In this document: one piece after another, positions 1 to 13,132 of the stretch
Position numbering within the stretch: position 1 is the first letter of the stretch
Layout: the number at the start of each line of letters is the position of its first letter
NCBI GenBank assembly: GCA_948470475.1
Contig: OX419337.1
Location: 26,557,872 to 26,621,871, forward strand
Direction of reading: 5' to 3'
From: Galaxea fascicularis
Lineage: Eukaryota; Cnidaria; Anthozoa; Scleractinia; Euphylliidae
DNA: 64,000 nt
The notes under the pieces: generated by a model
Database searches by the model: none
What the model was told of the DNA's origin: nothing
The model's input: only the letters and a program-made list of their open reading frames with translations
Made by a program: the position numbers and the translations under genes

Positions 1-3000
1 GGCGTATTGAAATTCTGAAATTGTTTACACTTCTGAAATTTAAGCAGCATCGTGACTATAGATGGATATTCATTGAGCTTATCATAAAGGGAATAAATAA
101 TTTATTTTCCCAAGACATACACTAAAAAAATATATGAGGAATAATCGATAATTAAAATATATTTATGTAAATTGAAAAGATAAGTAATAGCTGCGCGAGA
201 AATATCTCGGTAAATGTAGATAGCTTAAAAAAACCTCATACTCAAACGACAAATTTATGATAAATGTTTTTTTCATGAGCAACAAAGTACTTTATTGAGG
301 GAACAGTGACGAACGATGAACTTATCGAAAAATATTTTCTAAACTCCCCTCCAAGGACGTTATTGAATTGTAATTAAATATGCCTTATTAATGAAAAAAT
401 AGAAATCACGTCCGTTTACGTACCGAGCACGACGATGCAAAATAAGATCCTGTTGAATATCGAGACACTTCCAATGTTTTGAATCATACTCGAGCATTTC
501 CTGTAAACCATGTCATCTCCGGAATGTTGATATTTTACCGAGCTGTTAGCACGACATTTTCTCAGATCTCAAGCCACAAGCGAATTCGATGCACTGTAAA
601 TCTCAATCAGTTATTGTTCCAAAATCTGCAAAACAACAAAACATGGCAAAATTTAAGGTAAGCATATCTTTCTTGCAGCAGTAAAACTCTATGAGATTTT
701 GCCGGACTCACAGTACTAGTATTGTTGATTTAAGCTTCTGGCTTACCCAATTAAAGTTTATTTACCCCAGCAAGAAAATTGACATAAAAATACACAGTTC
801 TGTTTACGTTGTTGGTCGGACTGTGCAGTAGTAGTTGATTCTAGCTCTGTCCTCGCTCTTGCAGACGAGATCGATACAGCTTCCACACTGTAACCATCGA
901 GCAAACCGTTTGTTCCTTTGAACTAATTTAAGCAGTTCCATACATTTTCCATAACTAATGACGAATTTACAACGGTACAAACTTAACATTATAAATAATG
1001 CACACAACACTGTTTTTCACTCCTCCAATAAAAAGACACACTGAATTTGTTCTTCATTATTCCTTGACAAAACAGTTGTGACAATATTAAAATGTCCCTC
1101 ATTATCTAGGAGCGAATCTAATCTCAAAAATCAGGAGAATTGATAGCAGATACTTGATGTTTGAAAGAATTTAACAGTTACGGTATTTTAAGCAAAAGAA
1201 ATTTCAAATCTCTGTCAAATCAAAACTTTTTGAGTTCAAGAATATTTTGATCCACAAATCGCAAGGGCCTTTCCAATGAACTATAAGTAATGTGGAATAT
1301 AACTACAAACAAACTTGAAAGTGCTGAGACGCTGGTCTTTCATTTTTCGCCAGCAGTGTGGATGGTTAAGGCTCCGTAAGTTGGCCTATTATGCCTGCCC
1401 TCTGTTCTCGTAAAAATCGCGCTTTGCTCTCAAAATTCTGCCGTTAGGGGACAAAATTATGCTCGAGTTCAGCTCGGCATCGCTGGGTATAATACTACTT
1501 CCCATTAACTGAGTAGAGAAATTGTATCGAATATTGCGTTCAATTTCGCAAAAAGGAACCTTTATATAGCTAGATGATGCGATGCCACTGAGTACCTTTC
1601 AGCTAAGACCCTGAGAAATAATTTGGATTTGCCAGTTTTAAACAGTTATTCTGATTATTTTCCTCTTTTTCTTTGGTCTAATGCTTTGTTACACTTTGAT
1701 TTGCTCGAATTCTGCTCTCAGTAAAGCGAATATGTAGAATTATGTTCATTGGCAGAATGTTCGAAAAAAACTAAAAAATCATGCCCGAAAATATTCTAGC
1801 ATATTTTATGCAAACAGCAAAAAGTTTTGTCTAAATACTAACTAAATCTACGGAAACTAGCTTAGAAAGCATTGACACAAGCCCTGAGTTTTATGCTGAA
1901 TTAGCAAGTGATTAGATTTTGTCAGATAATATGGCACTTAAAAAGTTTTCATTTCGTTGACGTGTTTGGATAACCATACAATAAGCGAGGAGTTTTTAAA
2001 TGTGGAATTTGAACGGGGGGACAACAAAACTGCCAAATTGTTTGTTTATGATAAACGGACGTTTTAGGGATAATGGCAGATTATCTTAAGGGTGTTACTC
2101 TGTCTACTGATGTATTTTCAGCCAGTCATTACAAGCCAGATAGTTCTAAATTGAAAGAATATAATCTGTGGCTATCTTGGCAATCAACGAACAACGAGTT
2201 AGGATTAACGTTTTGAAAAGTAGAGTCGAGACCTTTCCAATTATTCTGGATATTTATAGAGAAAGAATATAGAACAAGAATCAAAGCCATATATCTGTCA
2301 ACAAATTCTTTTTGCCTGCGGATAATAATACTGAACGAGTAATAAAGCCGCAACGGAGAAGCATTTTATAAAGAAAAATACCTTACCTAAGAGCTGATCA
2401 GTTTTGGATTAAAATGTGGCGATGTTCAGGAGTTTTCTATTTCACGAGTTTACTGCACGCAACTTGTGTTGCGTGTTATTCCGATTGTTATACACAGTGT
2501 GTTGAAAAAAACTTTTATATTTGGGTGTGTTCATTGTTTATACTAATAAATCTAATACCCGGCAATTGTTTCTTTTTTTTTGTCAACAAGCCTTACCCGA
2601 CTCTTCCGTTAACTATGAAACAATAGCACATAGCATTCTAACGATTTCAGAGATATCTCATTGTGGTATCTTTTGTCAAGGGCAAGGTAAATATGCCTCA
2701 TCTCAAATAGCCCGCTCCATTCTTTAAGAAAACAGGGATGAATTATTAATATAATTGGTGAAAGGTATGACACTCGTTCATGGTTTTCGTATCTAGACTA
2801 AATTGGAATTTCTGAGCCTTTTCTTTGTTTTGGTTGAGGAAGAACATGAAAATCGGACTGAAAAGCCATGATCTATCAATGCAAAGCATCTCGAGTCCGG
2901 GATACGAGTGCTCAGAACATTAAAGGCGCGCCCGGCTGATCACTACCTCCGCGAAAAAAGCTCCACTAGAGGATAAAAAGTTATCATCGCTAAAAGCACA

Positions 3001-3101
3001 CTAACATTTGGACACACGGCTGGAACTTATCTACCTTTCTGTAATGCAATGAGGCGTAGTTCTAACCCCTTCCTGGATGGAATTGCTTGTCCACCCCAGA
3101 A
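1..3101. other. gene-free stretch, no confident feature
   Basis: AT-rich non-coding sequence. Open frames are short and lack recognisable domains. A serine/threonine-rich open stretch on the minus strand near 830-890 has an acceptor-like tract ahead of it and a possible donor after it, but nothing links it to other exons. No RNA gene or clear repeat family was seen. Confidence 0.5.
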
Positions 3102-3179
3102 TAGCCTCTCACGCAGTCGTTTTTAGGAGAGTCGTGAGGTGAAAAACGAATCCCCTTAAAAAGACTGCGCGGGAGGCTA
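3102..3179. repeat. short hairpin element, copy 1
   Basis: An inverted repeat of about 78 bp. The left arm reads TAGCCTCTCACGCAGTCG and the right arm is its near complement ending GGGAGGCTA. A second copy with the same arms lies at 5932-6007. The ends are TA-bounded, as expected for a small foldback or MITE-type element. There is no coding capacity. Confidence 0.7.
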
Positions 3180-3737
3180 GCCACAGAACTACTCAAGCAG
3201 TATTTAGTTCAAGTAGTGACTAAGGGGGTCTCATGGACGTTGCTCACCGACAACTGACAAATGACTCAAAATTACATTGAAAATTGACAAAGAAAGCTGG
3301 AAAGTGGCTTGAGCCACATTAATCGAGTTACTTCAAAAAAGTCCTTTTATACTCTCATTGATGTGGAACTGGTGTGACCATTCTATATAACACATATTTC
3401 ATATCAAATTTTGACCACATTTCAACCTATTCTACTCATTCTACTCCAATGTTACTAAGCAATTCAATTCTAGATCAAGCAGTTTACATACAATTCCCTG
3501 CCGCAGTTCGCCTTTTGGTGCTGTTCACGTGCGTCCGATCACTTAGTCTACGGATGAAATTCTGAGGTGTGGTCACTTAACCCAAAGTTGTGGAACAAAT
3601 GATTATTGTTTCTTGTGGTATGAGCCTGGCAACCAAACATTCATTTGGAGACTATTAGGAAGCGGATCCCTGCGCGTTATATAGCGTCGTCATGATTCTG
3701 ACGAAAACCTCTAAAGTCCCGTTTAGTTTAATCAGAT

Positions 3738-6700
3738 TTAAATGCAGATTTTTTGATGAGCTACAGTGACAGTAGAGAGATATATGTCGACAACGAATGG
3801 GAATGGCATCTCTGCGAAGAAAAATGACGTCAGAATAAAACACGTAAACATCCGAATGCTGTCGTACTGTAGTTATGTAGCAGTCCGCCGGGTGTAGCAG
3901 TTCGTACTTTCCTTTCTAACGGATAAAATTCTGACATCCAGTGTAAAATAGCAAACGTTATCAGCTACTACTGAGATGAATATGAATATAGGTTTTACGT
4001 TTCGTTTTGACTGCTGGTCAAAAAGTGTCCATAACTGCGATGATCATATTCATCTTCATCACTTGTTTAGGCAGAGATGAAATAACAAGTGGATGTCTTA
4101 CCGTGATTTGTTCCTGTAAAGTTTATCCTCGAAAGCATGAATACACCAGGCAATAAAACCATTAGTAATCCATCTGAGTAGATCTTGTCAAAAATCCCGA
4201 ATTTTATACTGCAATGTTCATAATTCTCGAGCTCAGTGACAGAAAATCACTAAAGTCGTCTACCTTCAGCATTTTACCCGCACTGACCAGAACAAACAAA
4301 ACAACTTACGTTACATGATGAGTTGTAACTTCCGTCGAAGACGTGTAAGAATCAAGGTTCTCCGGTTGTCGTTCAGAAAAATAGATGGTTAATTGAAATT
4401 CAAGAACCAAATCTAATTTAAATTTCGTTAACTGGTAGGCTTATCCTTTTAACCATTTAGCACTCAAGACGAAAATAAAAGATAAGCTATTGTCGTTGGA
4501 GTGGAGAAGTTTCGATAAAACTAAATATAACATTAAACTTTTATTGACTTTTCAATTTATGCGGACATTTCGTTCTTGCCTAAGAAATTCACTTTCACGA
4601 AGTGCCAACTTTATCTTCGTGAAACAGTTCTTCAAAAACAAGAGGTCCAGTGGGAGTGTCCCCCACAGTAGGATTGGATTCAGCCTGCATCGAAGACTAA
4701 ATTTAACCTCCTTGAAGCCTTTTGGAACGAATAGCTTCTGCAACGCAGGCTACAGCTGCACATTAAGCTTCAGGCTTAGCTACAAAATTCCCGACGGAAA
4801 ATCGACTAACACTAATTTTTTCCTCCGCAAAAGCTTCGAAATTCTTATTGATCAAAAATTTCTGCTAAAATGTTTCTGTATTTTTTGTAATAATTTCAAT
4901 TTAACAAAAGCATGATGAAGTAGAGCGCGAGAGACAAGAATTGACGACAAAAAAGAGCAAACAAGTCACAACAACAACAAAACAGATGCTGAAGCCGCTA
5001 AAACGATGTCAGTTTTAGAAGGTTGAAAAATCAGACCTGTACAGAAATGACAATATTTTAGCTGGTTGGCGAGAAAATACTTTTTCTAGAAAGTTTCTCT
5101 CGAGATAAAACCCCAAAAACGTCCCGCGGAAAGATAATTTTTCTCTAAAATTTGATTCACCATCTAAAGTTCCTGAGAAATTCTTTTAGGGCCTAAAATT
5201 CCCCCAAAACATTACGGAATTTTGTAGCTAATAAAACCGGCTAATTTAGTAGCATCACTTTCGGTTGCGTGATGGTTCTCTAGCCGTGAATTATGTCACA
5301 AGACAAAAAGTTAGAGGCTAATTTTACTGAGAGGACACGATTACTTATTGTTCATTATTTTATCAGATGTCGTTAGACTTGCCACGCTTAAGAAATTAGT
5401 GACGGAATAAGGCGAGGTGGGACAATTTTTACAGCAAAATAAACAGGGAAATAGCGACAAACACCTTTCATAAGCCTACAGGCCCTCTTTTGAGTGACCA
5501 CATTTCACGACTTACCGATGGGATTAAAAGCTATAACAACCATTTCCAGCATCTCAGGAGATGATTAATGGTCACACTTTAGGAAAATTACACTCATTTG
5601 AAAACATCAATAGAAAGGAACAATTCTGATCATCGGCATTATTATTGTCATCATCATCATTGCCGTCAGCGTCACCGTAACCTAAACTGCATGTCGTCAT
5701 TCGACGTCACTACCATCGTTATCATCATCATCATTCATCATCAGCAACATCAACATCATCGCCTCCACCACCACCACCATTACCACCATCATCACCATCG
5801 TCATCACCACCAACATCAACATCCTCATCCTCATGATCGTTACCATCATTAACAACTTCACCGCCACCAACAAACACCAGTATCAACATCATCATCATCA
5901 TCAGCAGCAGCAGGAGCAGCACCATCTTCACTAGCCTCCCACGCAGTCGTTTTTAGGGGGGTCGAGGTGAAATATGGCTCCCCTAAAAACGACTGCGTTG
6001 GAGGCTACATCTTCACTGCTATGAATATAAAAACTAACTAAGTGTTTCAACAGACATAAAGTTTCACTTCGCTCCACAGTTTAACCACAAATGCTCATGT
6101 TCGTTACTTTAACTTCATATAAACTGGAAATATATCGTATTCTGACGCTCTTGTGAATTAACTGTCAACACAATCTTCTTTTATGTTAAACGCTATTCAT
6201 CCATTCTTTGTTAGATTAGTAAACATAACTGTCTGATACCTAACATTGGATGGAGTTTGTCCCTTTCGTTATTATTTTCATTGTAGAAAAGTCTAGGAGA
6301 AAGTGAGATGAATTAAATCAGTTACATTTTAATGTATCTCGTTTCAAAAGCTATAAGAGACTAGAAGCTCTAAGTAGCCTATTCCATCACTTAGTACAGT
6401 GTTACATTGCATTATGGAGCAAGAACGTTATCGTTGATTCTCGAACAGAAACTTTTTAAAGTAACCTTCACTGTGCATTAACTGACATACATCACAATAT
6501 AATCCATCGAATATTTTCGCTCGCACGCAATTGGTCTAAACACATTACTTGACTGAATATGCCCCAGCTAAAACTGAAGAATATCCTGCGATATTTTCGT
6601 TTCTATATTTTACCACGTACGCGTGGGCCAAAGTTAATTGCCGATAACATACTCTTACGATAATTTCACTATATTGGGAAGCCATAAACGTCACAAACAT

Positions 6701-8302
6701 AATGACCCAGAAAATGTTACTGTTAATTATCGTTGGAGAGAAATAACGAATTAACCTTTAACGTAAAATCGTTTTTACTTTATTACAGAGTTCTTCGTTT
6801 AACAGCTCAAAATTTTCATCCATTCTTCACCTGTTACAAGTGAAAGACGGAAGGCCAGCAAAAACGCTACCTGGTCTATTGACTTTATTGATGTTGTTCC
6901 GTCATGGTCGGTAATCTTCCACGTCCACATGAAAGCGAAATTCCTCCGTTTTCAAAACCAGTCGTTTAAAAAAATTCTGGTCTTTATAAATTAGAGAAAT
7001 AGGCTGTTATTCTATGAAAAAAAAATGTTGACTTAGAATTAAAGTAGGAGAGAACTGAATTTAAAGCTTCGTGTTTCACAGCAAAGATATAAGTCGATAG
7101 AAAAACAATTCCTGACTTTTTTAAAGCACTTTTTAGTGTACTATAAGATGAAGGTGCACTTCTTTTTAAGTAGAAATTGTTTTTTATTTGAAGGACAGAT
7201 CGAAATTGGATAGATTTGACCGGCTAAATTCAGCGTGAAAACAATAAAAAAATAAATGAATAGAAACCGACCAAGACAAACTCTTTGGGCTGATAAATGA
7301 TGATAAGTCAGCCTTCTTCGCTATGAAAGATTATCTACATGATGAAATTACACCTTCATGCAGTTGTTATTTTCACTCCAGACGTCTTTGTTTGTAGTTA
7401 GTTCAGATAATAAAGTCATCCGTCTGAAGAATCAAATTAAACTGAAAGCAATGTTTTGAAAGGCAAAATTCATTGCCTCAATAACTTATGTCAGATCTCT
7501 TTCCGATAGAAAATATAAGATTTACTGATCACAATTACATAACTGGCAAAACTTTAAAGCTGTTGAAGTTTAAGTTGGCTTGGTCAGTCAAGTATTTCGC
7601 AAAAATTACAAGGTGTTATGGCTTTGGGTTTCCACCAATTTAAACCTAAACCAGAAAAGTACACAAATTACCCCGCGATTCTTCTCAGTTTTGCCTCAGG
7701 TTAAGAAAATCGTTCGGTTTAAATTTCTGAAGTCAGTAAACATCGTGTTCAGTTTTAGTTTTTAATTGCACCAGAAAAGGGGGAATTGCAGTTGCGAACG
7801 CGCGAACTTGCCAGATAGTTATAAAGCTGCGTGTGCTATAGCCAACAGTGCCCTACTGCGCAAACTAAAATTATAAAAGACGATTTGATTTCTTGACCAA
7901 TACAAATGAACCAGTTATTACGAATCCTTATCAACACAGGCCTCAATTCATGTCAACTCAAAACGAAGTATCGCTATTTAATTTTCTCGGATAATTAAAC
8001 AGGAGACGACTCAAGTTAAAGTCTTCGTGCATTGCACTGAACTGAATTATTCTAGAACGCACCGGGATACTTTTGTATTTCAATCCTTAAATTTGAAGTT
8101 TTGCTCGACGCTGTGCAAAAGAAATAGCATATCAGTATAAATGGAAAGTTGAAAAATATCTCGAGCTTACCTTTTTTGTTTTGCGTCCTTGCCTGCATTA
8201 ATATTTTAAAGATCTTGTTGGGGTGGTCCTCAGTGATCACTACAGAACATAGTACACGATCGCCGCACCAACACTTTGACGAATACCGAAGGAACTTTTC
8301 TC
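3738..8302 (-). CDS. putative gene of unknown function, 3' part, four candidate exons
   Basis: Four minus-strand open segments have usable splice sites and matching phases: 8171-8302, 4310-4412, 4102-4208 and 3738-3811 (stop TAA at 3738-3740). Each begins after AG and ends before GT, and each junction restores one frame: G+AT, AC+T, G+AG. The joined part encodes about 135 residues. It starts with a Cys/Trp-containing stretch (motif KCWCGDRVLC) and includes a hydrophobic segment (LLMVLLPGVFML) followed by an NFTG glycosylation-type site. I do not recognise the family. The first two exons look most like coding sequence. The intron of about 3.8 kb between them, and the short last exon, are the weak points. 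The 5' end was not found. The chain could be chance, since acceptors were chosen to keep frame. Confidence 0.3.
5640..5930. repeat. (CAT/CAC)n trinucleotide-rich tract
   Basis: About 290 bp of imperfect CAT, CAC and CAA triplets. One strand reads as poly-His, the other as Asp/Gly/Val/Met-rich sequence. It is low-complexity DNA and not a gene. Confidence 0.85.
5932..6007. repeat. short hairpin element, copy 2
   Basis: Inverted arms TAGCCTCCCACGCAGTCG and its complement (CGACTGCGTTGGAGGCTA) enclose a short loop. It belongs to the same family as 3102-3179 and abuts the trinucleotide tract. Confidence 0.75.
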
Positions 8303-8449
8303 CTGAAAAATAAAATACATTCTCTCTTCGGAATTTTTGCAAAATAAAAAGGATGCAATGAAAACTCTGACTAATTTCTAGACCAAAGTTTACAAACTTT
8401 AGAGCCAACAATGTACAATCTCCGTCCAGAAATATCAAAGTTGAGTACG

Positions 8450-9650
8450 TTTAAGTCACCTTTCTCAGATCATAAAAACAACACACCTTAAGTAACGCTT
8501 CTTTTGATAGTTGGAAAGTTTTCTTTCCCTCGGGGAATTAGCTTGACACAATGGGAGCTGAAAATCCTTCAAAACTCATAGAGGTTCCCTCTTAGAGCCG
8601 TTTTGAAATTCAGACTTTCAGAGAATAGATGAAAAGAAATCAAAACAGTTTAAAGTCGTTAAACATTTATGGCTGTTATTGACTAATACAACGCCAAGGC
8701 AAGAGAATGAAAAATCGAGTGATAAGCCGTTCTGTAAATAGCCAATAGGTGTTTGATATTTTTTATTTAGTTAAACCCCCTGCAGATGGTTAAAATGCAC
8801 TACTTTGGATTCAAAGAAAATACATAACTCCGATAAGCGCACAGTCTGCAAGTTGAAGGTCATCACCACATCGTTGGCCCGGCCTTGAAGCCCAGTATTA
8901 ACATACAGATTCTCTTTTCTGTTATCTATATGATGTTAACGCAATAGTTGAGAGAATTTCGTCACACATCAAGACACTTTGTATTTTAGGTCTGTATTCT
9001 CATCGCCGGTTTAGGTCATGTATTCTGTGATTTGCATGTTTGTTTAGGGAGGGATAATTTAAGAAGAATTTCTAAGGTGATCACTATTGGATTAAAAGGG
9101 CTTTTTGGTGAGCTAAAAACATCGCAGGAAATTTTCAAGTTGATAGAAACTTCCAAGTCACCATTGCAGTCATCCAAAATCTCCATGCACTAGCAGGAGC
9201 TCCAAGCACTAGAGTATACCCAATAAGCCGTTGACAAAAGACATTTCGTGTTGGTCCGTCAAAAATATCGCTAAAAAGTATCGCTAAACTTCTAGGAACC
9301 AAGAACCTTTTTTTGTTATTGGTCACCGGGATTTCATCCATAGAGTCAAAGGTTAGAACCACATTAACCAGATCTGATCACCTTTAATATCGATCACCTA
9401 TAACATTGATCGCAAGGAGTGCGGAATGTTCGTTTGGCTGCGAGCAAACTGGGAAAAAGCAAACCCGCCATAAAGCCACATGGACAATTCTTAGGTAAGA
9501 AAGTTGTAACGTGTCTCGATGTGTTATATATACTTCGGCGATTTTTAAAACTACCAATTCACACAGTAAAGTTTCTATAGGATGCCTCGCAAGCACGTAA
9601 CCATTTTCGGTCTTTTTATTCAGTCCAACTTCCGCATGCAGACACCTCCC
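8450..9650. other. gene-free stretch
   Basis: AT-rich sequence with only short shadow-type open frames. I see no domain, RNA gene or clear repeat here. Confidence 0.4.
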
Positions 9651-9983
9651 TTAAGGTGGCTCAAAACAGTTCCCAGCACTTTCCAAGACGTAGATTTTGA
9701 TGGGTCATTAATGCCACTCTTTATCAGTTGATGTTACAATCATGGTATCAAAAAACTGCCCAATCATTCGTGAATACGTTGGTATTATTTTCGTGACACT
9801 ATAGATTACCATAGCAACACTGTGACCTGCTAAAAACACCCTTAATTTCAGCTTTAAGCGCTTATATTTCAAAAGCGGCACGGTGAATTTTTTTCTTATT
9901 ATAGAATTTTGATAAGCAGGATAAGATGCAACTTTTGGCAAAGTTTAAACAAATTCTGCATATGGGGTTCAGAGCCACCTTAA
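9651..9983. mobile_element. TTAA-bounded MITE (piggyBac-like ends)
   Basis: A 333-bp element whose ends are TTAAGGTGGCTC and GAGCCACCTTAA. The TTAA at each end is the target-site signature of piggyBac-type transposition. The interior has no transposase-like open frame, so it is non-autonomous. It shares the TTAAGG terminus with the elements at 38663-40004 and 40097-41519. Confidence 0.65.
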
Positions 9984-9991
9984 ATTTTTGA

Positions 9992-10252
9992 GCGCAGTAA
10001 AATGGTCACAGCTCATCAAAGAAGGGCTTCAAAATGAAAGGCTTGCGCCAATCATTTCAGTGTTAGCAAACCCACGACATAGGATTCACTTCCAAGTTTA
10101 TATCTAAAGGGATATTTGACAATGGATAAAGCAGTATTTAATTGAGCTCGGAACACATACGCAGTGTAAAATTTGACCATATCAGTACAAATGTGTGTAA
10201 ACTGTAACTTTGAAGCCTTTCTTGTTGATGAGCTGTGACCATTTTACTGCGC
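9992..10252. mobile_element. MITE with 28-bp terminal inverted repeats
   Basis: A 261-bp element. The left end starts GCGCAGTAAAATGGTCACAG and the right end is its complement, extending through a 28-bp perfect inverted repeat. It lies 8 bp after the preceding TTAA element. The interior is non-coding. Confidence 0.7.
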
Positions 10253-10718
10253 AATTCGATAAAAGTGTACTTCTCTCTCCTCGCCCTTATAAATGTACCT
10301 ATGGCAAACAAAGACGTTGGGCTGAAACAATTTAACTTATCATTAAATAAAACAACTTACGCGACAACGAAAAAAAGAAAAAATATTGCAGGAGAACTCA
10401 CAATTGCCTGTCCAGATATCTTCGATCGTTGTCGCATTCGTAAACGGCACACCGGCCCGTTTTCCTATATTTTAATACAAAATGTCGTATATACATACAT
10501 AAAATGTCGTTAAGTATGAATAAGCATTCACAAATCTTTAAAAATTTGCGAAAACCGGATTTAACATAGCATTGTTTACATCACAACCAACTGCGAATTC
10601 ACCGCGAATTCAACTGTTTGCCCCCTGAGTGACCACGTGACCCCAATATTTTCCCGACAACACCTAAGCGCCCGCAAAGATGGCTGACATCGTGAATAAG
10701 GGCTGTTAGGGATCGGTC

Positions 10719-10935
10719 ATTATTTAGCGAGGGGAGAGAGGGGAGGGCTACTATATTTGGGGGGAGAGTCACTATTTTAAAATGCCTTTAGGGGAGGTCA
10801 CAGTTTCTTTTTATGGAGTAAGAGGGGAGGGGAGGGCTCGAGTTTTTTTGGACCCTTTAGAAGGGAGGGCCACAACTTCTTGGCCAAACTTTTTTTTCAG
10901 TTTAGTAGTCCTTCCCCCCCCCCCCGCTAAATAAT
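10719..10935. repeat. G-rich foldback element
   Basis: Ends ATTATTTAGCG and CGCTAAATAAT form an inverted pair. The interior is a purine-biased tract rich in GGGGAG and GGGGAGGG blocks ending in a run of 13 C. It abuts the next element directly. Confidence 0.55.
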
Positions 10936-11159
10936 AGGGAGCTTAAGCACGCGCGTTTTTGAGACGCGGACGGCAACCGGAAGAAAATATTTCGCACCCC
11001 AGGATAGCGGTCTCAACCAGACTTTTAAACTTAGGGTCTCTAATAGTGAAAAGATACTTAGCGATATAAATATAGTTGTGTGAAGACAAGTTAAAAGGGA
11101 AAACATCTCACTTCCGGTTGCCGTTCGCGTCTCAAAAACGCGCGTGCTTAAGCTCCCTA
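10935..11159. mobile_element. MITE with about 48-bp terminal inverted repeats
   Basis: A 225-bp element. The left arm begins TAGGGAGCTTAAGCACGCGC and continues through the GGCAACCGGAAG region. The right arm is its near-exact complement ending GCTTAAGCTCCCTA. TA at both ends suggests a TA target site, as in Tc1/mariner-type MITEs. The CpG-rich arms contrast with the AT-rich surroundings. Confidence 0.75.
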
Positions 11160-11715
11160 ATGACTGGTCCCTTATACGCGACTCTTCTCCTTGTGAAGGT
11201 CTTTCATTCATTCATAACAACTTACGTTTTTCCATGCGCTCTTAGTGTTAATATTCTTACGTTATACTCAATTTGCAATGTCAAAATGTGTACAGGCTAC
11301 CTCAAGATGTGGCGAACGCCCGTACGCTTGTATGTTGTAGCGTTCATGTTTAAAAGGACTTACAATTCACACTCTTCGACTGATTATACTTCGAAAAGGA
11401 ATTCTTTATGGTTAAACGTTGTAAAATATATTATGTTACCTTAACAGCTATCACTCCTTTGTCCTGATGTAGACTTGAGCAAAAAACAGCCAAGTTTTGT
11501 GGCTTTTGGATCACTGTTTAGACCACCGCGTTGAAGTTCATTGAAGGTGTAAATCCGAGCGAACGTACAGCGCAGAAGTCCTATTTTTGGTGCGAAATTC
11601 TGATGCCCACTCTTTTTCGATTTTTTTAGTTTTTTCTATGGAAATTTTGAATGTAAGATAAGTTAAAGGATACTTTTCGGTGACATGTAATAGTTTTGAA
11701 AACTCGTCTAAAACT

Positions 11716-12230
11716 ACTCACATGTTGCAGTGATTTGTTGTGTCCATTTAGGCAACCAGACGCGGTTACATGGTGGCATAAAATCAAACAACGCTGAGAG
11801 ACTTATAACTGAAACAATTTTCACCCATTTCACTGTAATTAACTCCATGAAGGAAAAGTTGAATAAATATTCACTTTAGTTTAAATATCCTTGCTGGGGT
11901 GTCTGCACGTTTTCTGGACGCACGAAGCAATCTTTTTTAGGCCTGTGAATGGAAAACATATGTCCTTTTTGCTTTTGCTGGCGAATTTAGTTATGAATAT
12001 GCTCTTTTGCAAACTCAGAGAGTTAAAAAATAGTTTGAAAATGTTCTTTGATTTAATTGCGTTTTCTGACATTTACGTGGCAATTCATTATTGCGGAAAT
12101 ACTTTTGAAAGTACTTACTTGTTACAGAGATTTGTTGCGTCTTTTTCGGGAACCACATCGGAACACGTTTACACAAAATCAACCAACGGAGCACTGGGAG
12201 GAGTTGAATCAAATCACGCACTTACTTCAA
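11716..12230. repeat. degenerate direct duplication, about 120-bp blocks
   Basis: A block around 11718-11800 (GTTGCAGTGATTTGTTGTGT, then AAAATCAAACAACG) is echoed around 12120-12195 (GTTACAGAGATTTGTTGCGT, then AAAATCAACCAACG) in the same orientation about 400 bp away. The copies are diverged and the origin is unknown. Confidence 0.45.
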
Positions 12231-12949
12231 CAGATTTAATAATCATGAAATAAAAGTTGAATTTATAAGCAGTCAATTTATTTTGAAATAAGGCTGCCCT
12301 AGTAACATGTACTTACCGGTACGTTTCTTCGACAGTTCCGGTTCTTTATTGCTTGCGAATGAAAAATAGAAGTTTGCTTGTTTTACATTCTAAGAGGATT
12401 AAGTTATGGTCCTATTTTCAAAGCTCTATTCAATTCTCTCTGACAAAGTCCTATCTTTAGTAAAAGGGGTGAAACACTGTGAAAGGGTTCCTTTACTTTA
12501 TTTGAATTTTGCGTCATTTTGTTCCATTCACGTGCGTAAAAAGGCGAAAAACGTGGGCAAAACAAGTGAAAATTCCTTGCCAAATATTGGCAGATCTTCC
12601 AGCTGGTGTTGTTTCAGCTTTGACATCTTCGATATGCATGAATTCACTTGCTTTTGCCTAGACGGGACAAATATACAGCTTCGACAGTTGTGTTATTTAG
12701 TTCCTAACTTGTCAGGTTTTTGCTTTGGTTAAGGAACTTGAAAGAAGCCCCTTCTGTACCGACACTCCCAACATGGATTTTTTAAAGATGCCGTCTATTC
12801 TTTTAAGCGAGAAGTGTTCTCCATTTTTATGAAAAAGTATTGAGGTTTGAAAATTTACTTCCATGCAATGTTTATCAATGTAAACTGAATCGAGCTCATT
12901 TTACCCAAATTTTCCTAGGAAAATTATTTACGTTCTTACACGATTTTCA

Positions 12950-13028
12950 ATTGGCTATTCTCTTTTCGCCAATCACAAACGCTGATACACAATGCAAATT
13001 TTAAAAGCCGCTTAATGTCGCATGCGCA
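12950..13028 (+). promoter_or_regulatory. candidate ERP44 proximal promoter: two CCAAT boxes and an NRF1-like site
   Basis: Upstream of the ERP44 start are a reversed CCAAT box (ATTGG, 12950-12954), a forward one (GCCAATCA, 12968-12975) and CGCATGCGCA (13019-13028), one base off a full NRF1 palindrome. Closely spaced NF-Y and NRF1 sites are typical of TATA-less housekeeping promoters. I found no complete ER-stress element (CCAAT-N9-CCACG). The transcription start is not known. Confidence 0.4.
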
Positions 13029-13132
13029 TAACAGACCACTCACAAGTTGCCGTGTCAGTAACTGAAACCGGGAAAACATGGTCATTTCTAGTCCCTTTAG
13101 TTAAATTATTTTACGGCTTCTTTTGTTTGAAG

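Noticed and set aside
804..1010. Possible minus-strand exon with Cys and Ser/Thr-rich frames
   Set aside because: Acceptor-like and donor-like sites exist, but no neighbouring exon has a compatible phase and no family match is evident.
5598..5931. Poly-His plus-strand ORF and Gly/Asp/Val-rich minus-strand ORF
   Set aside because: Both come from the (CAT/CAC)n tract.
11891..12253. 120-aa plus-strand ORF
   Set aside because: Overlaps a degenerate duplicated block, has no recognisable domain and overlaps open frames on the other strand.
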